A stretch of 18,508 nucleotides of DNA, taken from NCBI GenBank assembly GCA_002371755.1, contig DFGM01000095.1, positions 1-18,508 on the forward strand, written 5' to 3'. The position numbers and the translations under genes were made by a program. The notes under the pieces are model-generated. The model did no database searches. It was not told the origin of the DNA and saw nothing but the letters and a program-made list of their open reading frames with translations. Origin of the DNA: Verrucomicrobia bacterium UBA3750. Its GTDB lineage: Bacteria; Verrucomicrobiota; Kiritimatiellia; RFP12; UBA1067. This document shows positions 1 through 7,364 of the stretch, piece after piece; the first letter of the stretch is position 1; every line of letters begins with the position of its first letter.

Positions 1-3000
1 CGAAGAAGACGTGCTGTTGCCATGAATCGAAGAATCGTATGCGGCCATGCCCGGTTCGATGACCGTGCAGGTCTCGGTCTGCTCGCCGTCGGCTCCATAG
101 AATGTAACCTCGATATTGCCTGAAACCGGCGTGTACCACTTGGAATACAACGCTACTGGGCCCGTCGAGGTCGCCGGAATCGACGTCACCGGCGCGCCAT
201 AGAGATTAGCATTATCATACCAGTTCACGAATGCAGAGCCTTCCTTGACCGGCGTCGGCAGCGTCGCGAGGCCCGCGTCCTGCACGTATGTCGCAGGATT
301 AAGCGAAAGCGTTTCCACGCCACCTTCATCATAGTAGGTGATAGGATAGACATCCTTGATCTCCAGATGGAACGGAATCGGCTGGACATTCGCCGGCAGA
401 GCGGCGTCAGTCACCGTAACCGTGAACTCGTAGTCGCCGGGTGTATTGCAAGTTCCGGAAAGGACGCCAACACCGGCTTCAGTGTAGCAGGTGATTCCGG
501 GCGGAAGCTCCGCCTGGACAGCGCTGAACGTATAGGGCGAAACACCGCCAGTAGGCTGAATCGTATGATAGAAGCTCGTTCCCTTGGTTATGCTACCGTA
601 GTCCGTCGTGGATACTGTGATGGGCGCCGGGTCGGTGACCGTTAGCGTGAACGTGAAGTTGGTCGAGCTCGGATTGCTGTCCGTCACCGCAATATTGAAC
701 TCATAGTTTCCGGCTGCCGACGGACGACCGGAAATCACACCGGCCGCCGTAAGCGAGAACCCTTCGGGAAGGGTGGAGTTCTCGGGATCGAATGTATACG
801 GCATCTTGCCGTCACGAATGTAGGACGAATATGTCGATGTGGCCAGCGTCCAGCTCTTCAGCTGCCCCGTAAGTGCAGCCTCAAGAGAAGTCGTCTTCTG
901 GGCCATCGGAATCGGTCCGGTGATGCGAACATACTTGTACGATGAGCTTGTGCCGAGATCAACCTTGTGCGTAGTGGCATTGGGTGTTATCGGGTTAAGT
1001 GTATACGAGGCGTTTGAACTATACTTGATGACCGCATCATCGTTGTAGACGTACAGGCCGGCGCCATTGGTCTTGCTGGAGCCGTTGCCCCTGCCAATGC
1101 CAACCGTATAGCTGCCAGAACCGCCGCCAGTAGCCTCGATATTGCCGCCGTAAACATCTACTCTGCCGCCGGCGCCAGAGTTACCACCGCCGATGCCTGC
1201 TCCGTTGGTGCCGCCATTAGCCACGATAGTGCCATCGTAAATCGTGACGGTTCCGCCGGCACCGGAGGAGCCGCCGCCGATACCAGCACCATTAGTACCG
1301 CCAGTCGCCGTGATAGTACCACTATGAATCGTTAGCATGCCACCATTATTGCCGTACTGTCCACCGCCGATACCGGCGCCGTTGTAGCCGCCGATCGCCG
1401 TCACCGTGCCACCATAAATTGTGACGGTACCGCCGGATCCACTATAGCCGCCGCCGATGCCAGCGCCTTGATAACCGCCTCTTGCGGTAATATTGCCGCC
1501 ACAAATTACAACCGTACCGCCCGGCTTGTTTTGATTGCCGCCAATGCCGGCAGCCTTATAGCTTGATGTTGTACCGGAAGAGGCGCTAAGCACGCCAGTA
1601 CCTTCACTCTGACCATAAATAACGAACGAGTTGCCGTCTGCTACATTGATGCCGGCATTGCTGGTAGTTCCAACAACCGTCAGCGTCGCACCGTCGGCGA
1701 GAACAAGGCTGACCTTGCCGACGACGGTCACGCCTGCACTCAGCGTCACATCGCCGGTAACGTAGTACCAGCTATTCTCCCATGTGACGGCTGTAGAAGA
1801 TGACGCAACCGGATGGCAAGTCCTTTTCCTTACAACTCCGTCTGCATTGCGGCAGTCAACCGATACCGTATCTCCGCTCGTCGGTTCCTCTGGATCTTCG
1901 TCGATAAAGCCAGGGAGCTTGACCGTCAGCGTGTATTCCGCATCAATCGTCTGCGGCGTGGGCTCGGTCGTGTCCGTTACAACCAGCGTGAATGTATATC
2001 CGCCGACCGAGCTGACGGTGCCCGAAAGCGTTGTGCCGTCAATCTCAAGTCCGGAAGGCAGTTCAGAGCCTGCCTTGAGCGCAAACGTGTAGGTTCCGCT
2101 ACCGCCAAGCACCGTCGCCGCGAGGTCGATGTTGCACGCTTCGCCGGAGCTGGCCTTGATTGCGCTCACGCTCTGGGTGAGCGGCCCCGCCTTGACCACG
2201 TAATAGCGGTAAGACCGGCTGCTTCCAAGCTCGTCAGTCGGATTCGCACTCGATCCGACGTATGCCTTCATGCCGACGCCAACGTTCAATGTGCCATCAG
2301 TGTAAGAAGATGCACTGCCATACCCCTTGCCGATGCCTGACGCAATGTAGCCGGCAGTACTGCTGGTGGAAGACCCGCCGGTCGCCGTCACTGTGCCTCC
2401 GTTGATGGTGACCGCATCGCCACTGCCATTGTATCCGCCGCCGATGCCTGCTCCGCCACTTGAGCTTGTCGCTGTAACAGTACCACCATTGATTGTGACC
2501 GTGGCGCCACTATTATAGTTACCTCCGCCAATGCCAGCGCCTCTATAACTCTCAGCAGTCACCGTGCCGCCGTAAATCATAACGGTACCGCCATTACCGG
2601 TGTTCAAACTGGTAGCACCACCACCGCCGATACCAGCACCATAAGCAATACTATACTGAGCTCGCGCAATCACCGTGCCACCGTAAATCGTAACCGTGCC
2701 GCCGTTGCCATTCTTTCCGCCGCCGATGCCTGCACCATATTGAGAGGTCGTTTGTGCCGTGACATTACCGCCATAGATCGTAACCGAGCCGCAAGCTGCG
2801 CCACTATTGCCGCCAATGCCGGCACCGTCCGAACCGGCGGTCGCTGTGAGCGATCCGGTGCCATTCGCCTGAGCGTAGATGGTCAGCGAGGTGCCAGGTG
2901 GCACATTGATGCCTGCCTTACTGGACGAGCCGTTCACCGTCAGCGAGCAACCATCTTCAAGAATCAACTTGACATCGCCGGAAACAGTCACTGTTGAGGG

Positions 3001-6000
3001 GATGGTGATCGAACCCGTCGCAATATACCAACCCGTCGACAGAGATGTCGATGTCGTTTCAAGTGGTGTGGAAGAAACATAAGCGGTGTTTCCGTTCCCA
3101 TCCTTGTACGGTGCATTGACCGGAACAAGGCTCCACTTGGAGTAGAATATCTTGTTTCCAGTGGAGCCGTGAGGAATTGTCGTGACCATGCTGGCGGGCG
3201 TCAGCAAGGAAGAGGTGTGCCACGACACGAACTCGTACCCAGTCTTCGTTGCTGGTGTCGGAATCGTTATATCGGTGGACTCGATCGTGTAGGTGGTCGG
3301 CACAAGGCCGCTCATCGTCGAAGCACCGTCCCTGTAGGTGATCGTGTACAAGATTGGAGTCCACTTCGCATAGTATGTCTTATCCTCGGTCTCGGTCGTA
3401 GCCACGGATGTCACCGCATCGCCGGTGCACTTCTTTGTAGCATACCATCCTGCGAACGCATAGCCGGTAGGCGCAGTCGCAGTAGCCGGAAGCGTCGCTG
3501 CCGTGCCAGGTGTGTACTGCGCAGGCACAAGCCCCGTCAGTTCCGTCGTGCCGTCGCGGCTGTCAACGTACGTGATCGACTTGGGCGGATACGTCACCGT
3601 GACAGTGTAGGTGAAGTCTTTGCTCTGGTGATCCGACCCGGTTGCGGAATCCGACACCGTCACCGTGACCGTGGCGCTTCCCGTCGCCGTAGGCGTGCCG
3701 GAGATTACTCCATTCTCGTACGCCAGCCCCTTATCCGAAAGCGTCTGCGACTTAAGGGTGAAGGTGTAAGGCGAAGTTCCGCCGCTAACCGTTCCGGCAA
3801 TCAACTGCTCAAACGCCTGTCCGACATGCGCCGCAAACGCGCTCGTCGTCTGAGCAAGCGCAACAGGACCTTGTTTCTCGATTAAGTAATACTGATACTT
3901 CGTAGCCAAAGATATCGAGGTTTCACCATTGGGGTTCTTAATGTCCGTCGGTGTAGAGGATGCCCCGGCTTTCACAACGACGTTGGCGCCAACAGTTAAT
4001 TCGCCTTGACTATATGAGGAATATGCGCCAACTCCTGGGCAGTTAGTATAGCCAATTGCACTCACCGATCCACCCGTCACAGTGACATCTCCGCCAGTAC
4101 CGTTTTGTCCACCGCCAATACCAGCACTATTATATCCTCCGGTGGCGTGGACATCGCCGCCATCAATATTGATGACACCGCCGTTACCAGATTCTCCGCC
4201 ACCGATTCCGGCGCCACCGAAACCGCCATTAGCGTTTACAACACCACCGGCTATCATGACCTTGCCGTTGTTGGCAGTCTTTCCGCCACCAATGCCAGCA
4301 CCACGGGAGCCGCCTGTCGTCGTAATGCTACCGCCGTAAATGTTCACCGTGCCAGAATTTGTCTCCTGACTACCGCCAATGCCAGCACCATACATTCCGC
4401 CGGTCACAGTCATAACTCCAGCAGCTGCACCATTAGACTGCGCATAAATCGTTAATGTACTTCCTTCTGCAACTTTTATACCAGCGTTATATATCGTGCT
4501 CTGAATAGTCAACGTCGCACCGTCGCCGAGGATAAGGCTAACTTTGCCACTGACTATTGCACCGGCAGACAGCGTTATGGTTGCATTCGGTGCAACGTAA
4601 TACCAGCTATTATCCCAGGTGACGGTCGTAGAAGAATCGGTTACCGGATTGCATGTCCTCGGAAATACGCCATCTGGCGTAAGGCAATCGACAGGATCGC
4701 CTGTCTCTGGCTCTTCGGGGTCGTCGTCGCTGAACCCTGTCGACTCGACGGCCTCAAGTGTGTATGAGACGGGCAGTGACGTTTCAAGAGCATCCTTTGC
4801 GGTAATCTTGAATGTTAGTGTACCAACAGCGGATGCCGCACCTGAAAGAACTCCGTCCGTAAGTGAAAAGCCCACAGGAAGCGTCTCGTCTGCCGTCACA
4901 GCAAATGTGTACGGCGGAACGCCGCCGGAAATAGTGTCGGCAAGCGCAATGTTCACGGTCTTGCCGATTTTGGCGACGCCCAGGTTAGCCGTAGCAGCAA
5001 GCGGATCAGGATCGGTGACGACAAGCTTGTACTCCGCATCGAGTGTTAGCGGATCGGGCGAAGTCGTGTCAGCGACATGAAGTGTGAAATTGTAGTTGCC
5101 TGCAGTAGAGATTGTGCCGGAAAGCGTATTTCCGGAAAGAGAAAGCCCAAGCGCCGAAAGCGCACTCGCCGTGTCCGTGAAAGTATATTCACCCGTACCG
5201 CCGGCTATTGTGTCGGCAAGGTCAATATGCATTGACTCACCAGTATAGACATGCACCTCCGCAGTCTCCAGCCTCAGCCCCGGCGGCAGTGCGCTCGCAA
5301 CATAGTATGTCGTGCCGGCGACTGGATTTCCGGTGAAATCGCCACCGGTATTCGCAAACATATCGTAGTTCCAAATACTAGCACCAGTCGTACCCGCCGG
5401 AATCGACCACTCTGCGCCAGGCCCGGCCGTATTGACCTCCAGACTCGTGCAGCCGCTGAACATGCCAAAGTAGCAAGAGCCAGGAAGCGAACCTGTAGCC
5501 GGAAGAGCGGGAATCGCCTTGAGCGACGTGCATGACGAAAACATTGAGTTGTAGCATCCCGTCGACAAGGTCGCTGCAGGGAGCGCGGGCGGCACCATCA
5601 ACTGACTGGAGGAAAACATGCCCTGGTAGCAGTTGTTTGCCAAGGTCGTTGCCGAAAGCACAGGAGCCGCCACCAAGTTAGACCAACCCGAAAACATGTA
5701 TCTGTAGCAATAATCTCCCATCGGAGGCACGTCGCCGTTGTAGCCGCGCAACGTTTCTATATCGCCCTCGCAATAAAGATCCGCAGCCGTAGTGGCCCAA
5801 GTCAGCGAAAACGGCGAGCCGTAATAAGAACTGCCGCCGAATGTCGTAATCCCCGTGCCGCGGAGATAGATGTAGTATTGTCCGTCGGTCTGGGCAGCAG
5901 TAACTTGGGTTCCCGTCCACCCCTTCGTCCAGGAAGCCTCGTCCGTCGGATTGCTTGTGGCAATATCCAACGTACCGCTGCTCCACCGGCTGCTTGTGCC

Positions 6001-6138
6001 GGAGAGTCTGAACTGCGACGCGCTTCGGAACGTCAGGTAGGGCGTGTCGAACGCGGATGCCGCGAAAGATGCGAGCGCGAGTGCTGCGAATACGAACGAA
6101 CGGGCCGACGCGAGGTGGCCGAAGATTTTGTGTATCAT
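1..6138 (-). CDS. Giant secreted repeat protein (BspA-like, InlB B repeats, glycine-rich arrays, putative-Ig domains), C-terminus beyond window
   Basis: One reading frame stays open from the ATG at 6138 to base 1 (2046 codons, no stop). GGAG (within 6146-6151) lies about 9 nt before the start. Residues 1-29 are a signal peptide (hydrophobic FVFAALALASFAASA, cleavage probably after ASA). About residues 140-265 hold four BspA-like repeats of the form CY..MFS.C..L. Putative-Ig (He_PIG-like, GG..PYTF) domains follow. Then come three large modules, each with a WYYV header, a GAGIGGG array (about residues 580-712, 1101-1283, 1526-1693) and a tail such as YQYYLIEKQGP, each followed by a putative-Ig domain. 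InlB B-type repeats (FAGWY, FVSWH, YSKW) lie after module 1 and near the left edge. Such proteins are known as surface or secreted adhesin-like proteins of gut bacteria; the ligand is unknown. The C-terminal anchor is not in the window. No enzyme domain was seen. Confidence 0.9.
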   Translation of the reverse strand, partial: MIHKIFGHLASARSFVFAALALASFAASAFDTPYLTFRSASQFRLSGTSSRWSSGTLDIATSNPTDEASWTKGWTGTQVTAAQTDGQYYIYLRGTGITTFGGSSYYGSPFSLTWATTAADLYCEGDIETLRGYNGDVPPMGDYCYRYMFSGWSNLVAAPVLSATTLANNCYQGMFSSSQLMVPPALPAATLSTGCYNSMFSSCTSLKAIPALPATGSLPGSCYFGMFSGCTSLEVNTAGPGAEWSIPAGTTGASIWNYDMFANTGGDFTGNPVAGTTYYVASALPPGLRLETAEVHVYTGESMHIDLADTIAGGTGEYTFTDTASALSALGLSLSGNTLSGTISTAGNYNFTLHVADTTSPDPLTLDAEYKLVVTDPDPLAATANLGVAKIGKTVNIALADTISGGVPPYTFAVTADETLPVGFSLTDGVLSGAASAVGTLTFKITAKDALETSLPVSYTLEAVESTGFSDDDPEEPETGDPVDCLTPDGVFPRTCNPVTDSSTTVTWDNSWYYVAPNATITLSAGAIVSGKVSLILGDGATLTIQSTIYNAGIKVAEGSTLTIYAQSNGAAAGVMTVTGGMYGAGIGGSQETNSGTVNIYGGSITTTGGSRGAGIGGGKTANNGKVMIAGGVVNANGGFGGAGIGGGESGNGGVINIDGGDVHATGGYNSAGIGGGQNGTGGDVTVTGGSVSAIGYTNCPGVGAYSSYSQGELTVGANVVVKAGASSTPTDIKNPNGETSISLATKYQYYLIEKQGPVALAQTTSAFAAHVGQAFEQLIAGTVSGGTSPYTFTLKSQTLSDKGLAYENGVISGTPTATGSATVTVTVSDSATGSDHQSKDFTYTVTVTYPPKSITYVDSRDGTTELTGLVPAQYTPGTAATLPATATAPTGYAFAGWYATKKCTGDAVTSVATTETEDKTYYAKWTPILYTITYRDGASTMSGLVPTTYTIESTDITIPTPATKTGYEFVSWHTSSLLTPASMVTTIPHGSTGNKIFYSKWSLVPVNAPYKDGNGNTAYVSSTPLETTSTSLSTGWYIATGSITIPSTVTVSGDVKLILEDGCSLTVNGSSSKAGINVPPGTSLTIYAQANGTGSLTATAGSDGAGIGGNSGAACGSVTIYGGNVTAQTTSQYGAGIGGGKNGNGGTVTIYGGTVIARAQYSIAYGAGIGGGGATSLNTGNGGTVMIYGGTVTAESYRGAGIGGGNYNSGATVTINGGTVTATSSSGGAGIGGGYNGSGDAVTINGGTVTATGGSSTSSTAGYIASGIGKGYGSASSYTDGTLNVGVGMKAYVGSSANPTDELGSSRSYRYYVVKAGPLTQSVSAIKASSGEACNIDLAATVLGGSGTYTFALKAGSELPSGLEIDGTTLSGTVSSVGGYTFTLVVTDTTEPTPQTIDAEYTLTVKLPGFIDEDPEEPTSGDTVSVDCRNADGVVRKRTCHPVASSSTAVTWENSWYYVTGDVTLSAGVTVVGKVSLVLADGATLTVVGTTSNAGINVADGNSFVIYGQSEGTGVLSASSGTTSSYKAAGIGGNQNKPGGTVVICGGNITARGGYQGAGIGGGYSGSGGTVTIYGGTVTAIGGYNGAGIGGGQYGNNGGMLTIHSGTITATGGTNGAGIGGGSSGAGGTVTIYDGTIVANGGTNGAGIGGGNSGAGGRVDVYGGNIEATGGGSGSYTVGIGRGNGSSKTNGAGLYVYNDDAVIKYSSNASYTLNPITPNATTHKVDLGTSSSYKYVRITGPIPMAQKTTSLEAALTGQLKSWTLATSTYSSYIRDGKMPYTFDPENSTLPEGFSLTAAGVISGRPSAAGNYEFNIAVTDSNPSSTNFTFTLTVTDPAPITVSTTDYGSITKGTSFYHTIQPTGGVSPYTFSAVQAELPPGITCYTEAGVGVLSGTCNTPGDYEFTVTVTDAALPANVQPIPFHLEIKDVYPITYYDEGGVETLSLNPATYVQDAGLATLPTPVKEGSAFVNWYDNANLYGAPVTSIPATSTGPVALYSKWYTPVSGNIEVTFYGADGEQTETCTVIEPGMAAYDSSIHGNSTSSS
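137..365 (-). repeat. InlB B-type repeat near the left edge
   Basis: A third InlB B-like unit: YPITYYDEGG, then SAFVNWYD, ending ALYSKW. It follows two putative-Ig domains (about 380-920, with YTFDPEN and PYTFSAV strands). The residues after it (IEVTFYGADGEQ) may begin another domain that continues outside the window. Confidence 0.7.
1060..1563 (-). repeat. Glycine-rich GAGIGGG array 3 of the giant protein
   Basis: Six copies; cores include KAAGIGGNQ, QGAGIGGGY, three NGAGIGGG units and the degenerate YTVGIGRGN. The array is preceded by the WYYVTGDVTLSAGV header and followed by the tail SYKYVRITGP. The three inner units are the most alike of all copies in the window, which suggests relatively recent unit duplication here. 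Confidence 0.85.
2291..2838 (-). repeat. Glycine-rich GAGIGGG array 2 of the giant protein
   Basis: Six copies of the GAGIGGG / GGTVTI(Y/N)GGTVTA repeat; cores include DGAGIGGNS, YGAGIGGGK, YGAGIGGGG, RGAGIGGGN, GGAGIGGGY and the degenerate ASGIGKGY. The array is preceded by a header containing GWYIATGSITI and followed by the tail SYRYYVVKAGP and a putative-Ig domain. Confidence 0.85.
3130..3590 (-). repeat. Two InlB B-type (Listeria-Bacteroides) repeats
   Basis: Two consecutive units of about 75 residues, the first at about 3361-3590 and the second at 3130-3360. Each starts with a (S/T)ITY.D.. strand, has a central GY.F..W (FAGWY, FVSWH) and ends in YY.KW or FYSKW. This is the InlB B-repeat (Flg_new) signature, a small beta-grasp-like stalk domain of surface proteins. 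They separate module 1 from module 2. Confidence 0.8.
4005..4401 (-). repeat. Glycine-rich GAGIGGG array 1 of the giant protein
   Basis: Four clear copies and one degenerate copy of a repeat whose core is GAGIGGG followed by (N)G.V.I.GG.V.A.GG, about 26-28 residues per unit. Visible cores include YGAGIGGSQ, RGAGIGGGK, GGAGIGGGE and NSAGIGGGQ. The alternating beta and glycine pattern suggests a parallel beta-helix (inference). On the plus strand the same repeat is seen as recurring ccgccgccaatgccagcacc-type motifs. Confidence 0.85.
5345..5710 (-). repeat. BspA-like leucine-rich repeat block
   Basis: Within the giant protein, units of roughly 23-25 residues recur with the pattern CY..MFS(G/S)C(T/S)SL, followed by a proline-rich P.LPA.TL stretch; at least four copies, the last degenerate (MFANTGG). 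This is the BspA/TpLRR-like pattern common in surface proteins of mucosal bacteria. It directly follows the N-terminal region containing GDIETLRGY. Confidence 0.75.
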
Positions 6139-6178
6139 CGTGTTATTCTCCGAAAGTGCATAGTATGCGGACGGAGAA

Positions 6179-6187
6179 ATTATAGCA
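6179..6187 (-). promoter_or_regulatory. Extended -10 promoter of the giant surface-protein gene
   Basis: On the minus strand TGC-TATAAT is read here, a perfect TATAAT with an extended -10 TG. The start codon at 6138 is about 40 nt downstream. The region 17 nt upstream (TTCCTT) is a poor -35, as is usual for extended -10 promoters. The -35 area coincides with the palindrome at 6197-6207. Confidence 0.65.
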
Positions 6188-6196
6188 AACATTCAC

Positions 6197-6207
6197 TTCC
6201 TAAGGAA
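6197..6207. promoter_or_regulatory. Palindrome TTCCT-N-AGGAA, candidate operator
   Basis: A perfect 5+1+5 palindrome inside a longer imperfect inverted repeat (CACTTCC / GGAAAGTG) sits in the -35 zone of the giant gene's promoter. A bound repressor here would block RNA polymerase. The neighbouring GntR/LacI-type regulator is the obvious candidate ligand; this is inference. Confidence 0.4.
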
Positions 6208-6224
6208 AGTGCCGAGCCTCGCTA

Positions 6225-6237
6225 ATTTTGGCAAAAT
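6225..6237. promoter_or_regulatory. Palindrome ATTTTG-G-CAAAAT, candidate operator
   Basis: A perfect 6+1+6 palindrome with a further CAAAAT copy just beyond it (6241-6246), between the regulator stop and the giant gene's promoter. It could be an upstream operator. It is AT-rich and has no GC stem, so it is not a convincing terminator. Confidence 0.35.
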
Positions 6238-6275
6238 GGGCAAAATAAGACCGCCCGGCTTCTCGACTCTCAACT

Positions 6276-7364
6276 CTAGAACGGGAATGTCCGCCCGAAT
6301 ATGTAGTGCGGCGCGACAACGGGGATTTGCGGCGTTCTACCTTTCGCGAGGAGTCCAAGAACATATGCGGCGACCTTTTCGCCCGTCTCCGTGGCATCGC
6401 ACTCGAAGCGCGTGAGGGCTTCGGAATAGACGGGACCGAGCCCGCGGTTGGAAAGCGCCACGACCTTGATGTCGCGCGGGATCTTCAGCCCGCGCTCGAG
6501 AAACGCAGTAAGCGCACCTTGCGCGACGAAATCGTCCCAAAAAAGGATGACATCCGGAAATCCTGAACGCGGGAGTTCCATGAACGCATTGTATGCCGCG
6601 CGCTCGATGCCCTCGTAGCGGCCGAGTCCGTTCATGCGCGGGACTGTCAGCCACCCGGACTTTATCCCTTTCTCCGCAAGCGCCTCCTTCGCGTCTGGCG
6701 TGTCGTTTCCGTCGAAGCGCACCTGCAGTACGCGCTTTACGCCAGTGCGGACGCAGTGTCGGGCGAAGTTTTCGATGGCTTCCTCCGCCGAGAAGCAGAC
6801 CCACCGCCCCTCTTCCTTGGCAGGTTCGTCGCCGTAGATGAACACGCTCTTCACGCCAGCCTCGCGCAGGCACTTTCGGACTGGCTTCGTGCTGTAGATA
6901 GCGATTGCAACGTCTGGTGTGCGGACGAGTTCGTGCTTAAGGAAAGAAAGGCCTATCTGCCTGTCCTGCGAGAATACGACAGTGGAGAACGCATATCCCG
7001 CGGCGCCCAGTCTACGGCGGAGCGCGTCGGCTATCATAGTCACGTGGTAGCTGCACGCATCAACATCCGGAAGGATAAAGAGGATGCGACCGTGCAGTGC
7101 CGTGGCGTCGCGCGGGAGGACGACCGTCCCGACGCGTGGACGCGAACGCACATATCCTTCGCGAGCAAGCTGCTCCACTACTCCGCGTGCAACGCGAAAG
7201 GTAAGTCCGCTTGCCTTCGCCAGCTCCTTGATTGTCGGTATTGCATCACCCGCCTTGAGCCTCCCGTAGGCGATTTCGTCCTTTATGAAGCCGCACAGCG
7301 CATCCGCAGGCGTAGTCGCCCCGTCGGGCGTGTAGTGAAAGTTCTTCAGAAAATCGCTGTTCAT
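6276..7364 (-). CDS. GntR-type winged-helix regulator with LacI-like sensor domain
   Basis: Predicted 362-residue transcription factor. Residues about 18-84 form a GntR winged helix, with LKAGDAIPTIKELAKASGL and LAREGYVRSRPRVGTVV matching the helix-turn-helix and wing. Residues about 92-362 look like a LacI/periplasmic-binding-protein sensor domain (GRILFILPDVDA, DVILFWDDFVAQGALTAF, IKVVALSNRG), the AraR-like layout used for sugar-responsive repressors. The start at 7364 is preferred over the in-frame ATG at 7391: its ATG overlaps the preceding TGA as ATGA and has AGGGA 6 nt upstream, whereas 7391 has no ribosome site. It is the last gene of a four-gene operon and lies just upstream of the giant repeat protein, so both are plausible targets. 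The effector cannot be told from the sequence. Confidence 0.88.
   Translation of the reverse strand: MNSDFLKNFHYTPDGATTPADALCGFIKDEIAYGRLKAGDAIPTIKELAKASGLTFRVARGVVEQLAREGYVRSRPRVGTVVLPRDATALHGRILFILPDVDACSYHVTMIADALRRRLGAAGYAFSTVVFSQDRQIGLSFLKHELVRTPDVAIAIYSTKPVRKCLREAGVKSVFIYGDEPAKEEGRWVCFSAEEAIENFARHCVRTGVKRVLQVRFDGNDTPDAKEALAEKGIKSGWLTVPRMNGLGRYEGIERAAYNAFMELPRSGFPDVILFWDDFVAQGALTAFLERGLKIPRDIKVVALSNRGLGPVYSEALTRFECDATETGEKVAAYVLGLLAKGRTPQIPVVAPHYIFGRTFPF

Noticed and set aside
1060..4401. Regularly spaced short repeats on the plus strand that could suggest a CRISPR array or minisatellite
   Set aside because: They are in-frame codons of the glycine-rich protein repeats on the minus strand; units vary at third positions and there are no unique spacers.
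6240..6275. Possible intrinsic terminator after the regulator gene
   Set aside because: The only GC-rich stem (AAGCC/GGTCTT) has a bulge and few pairs, and the following T run is short; not strong enough to call.
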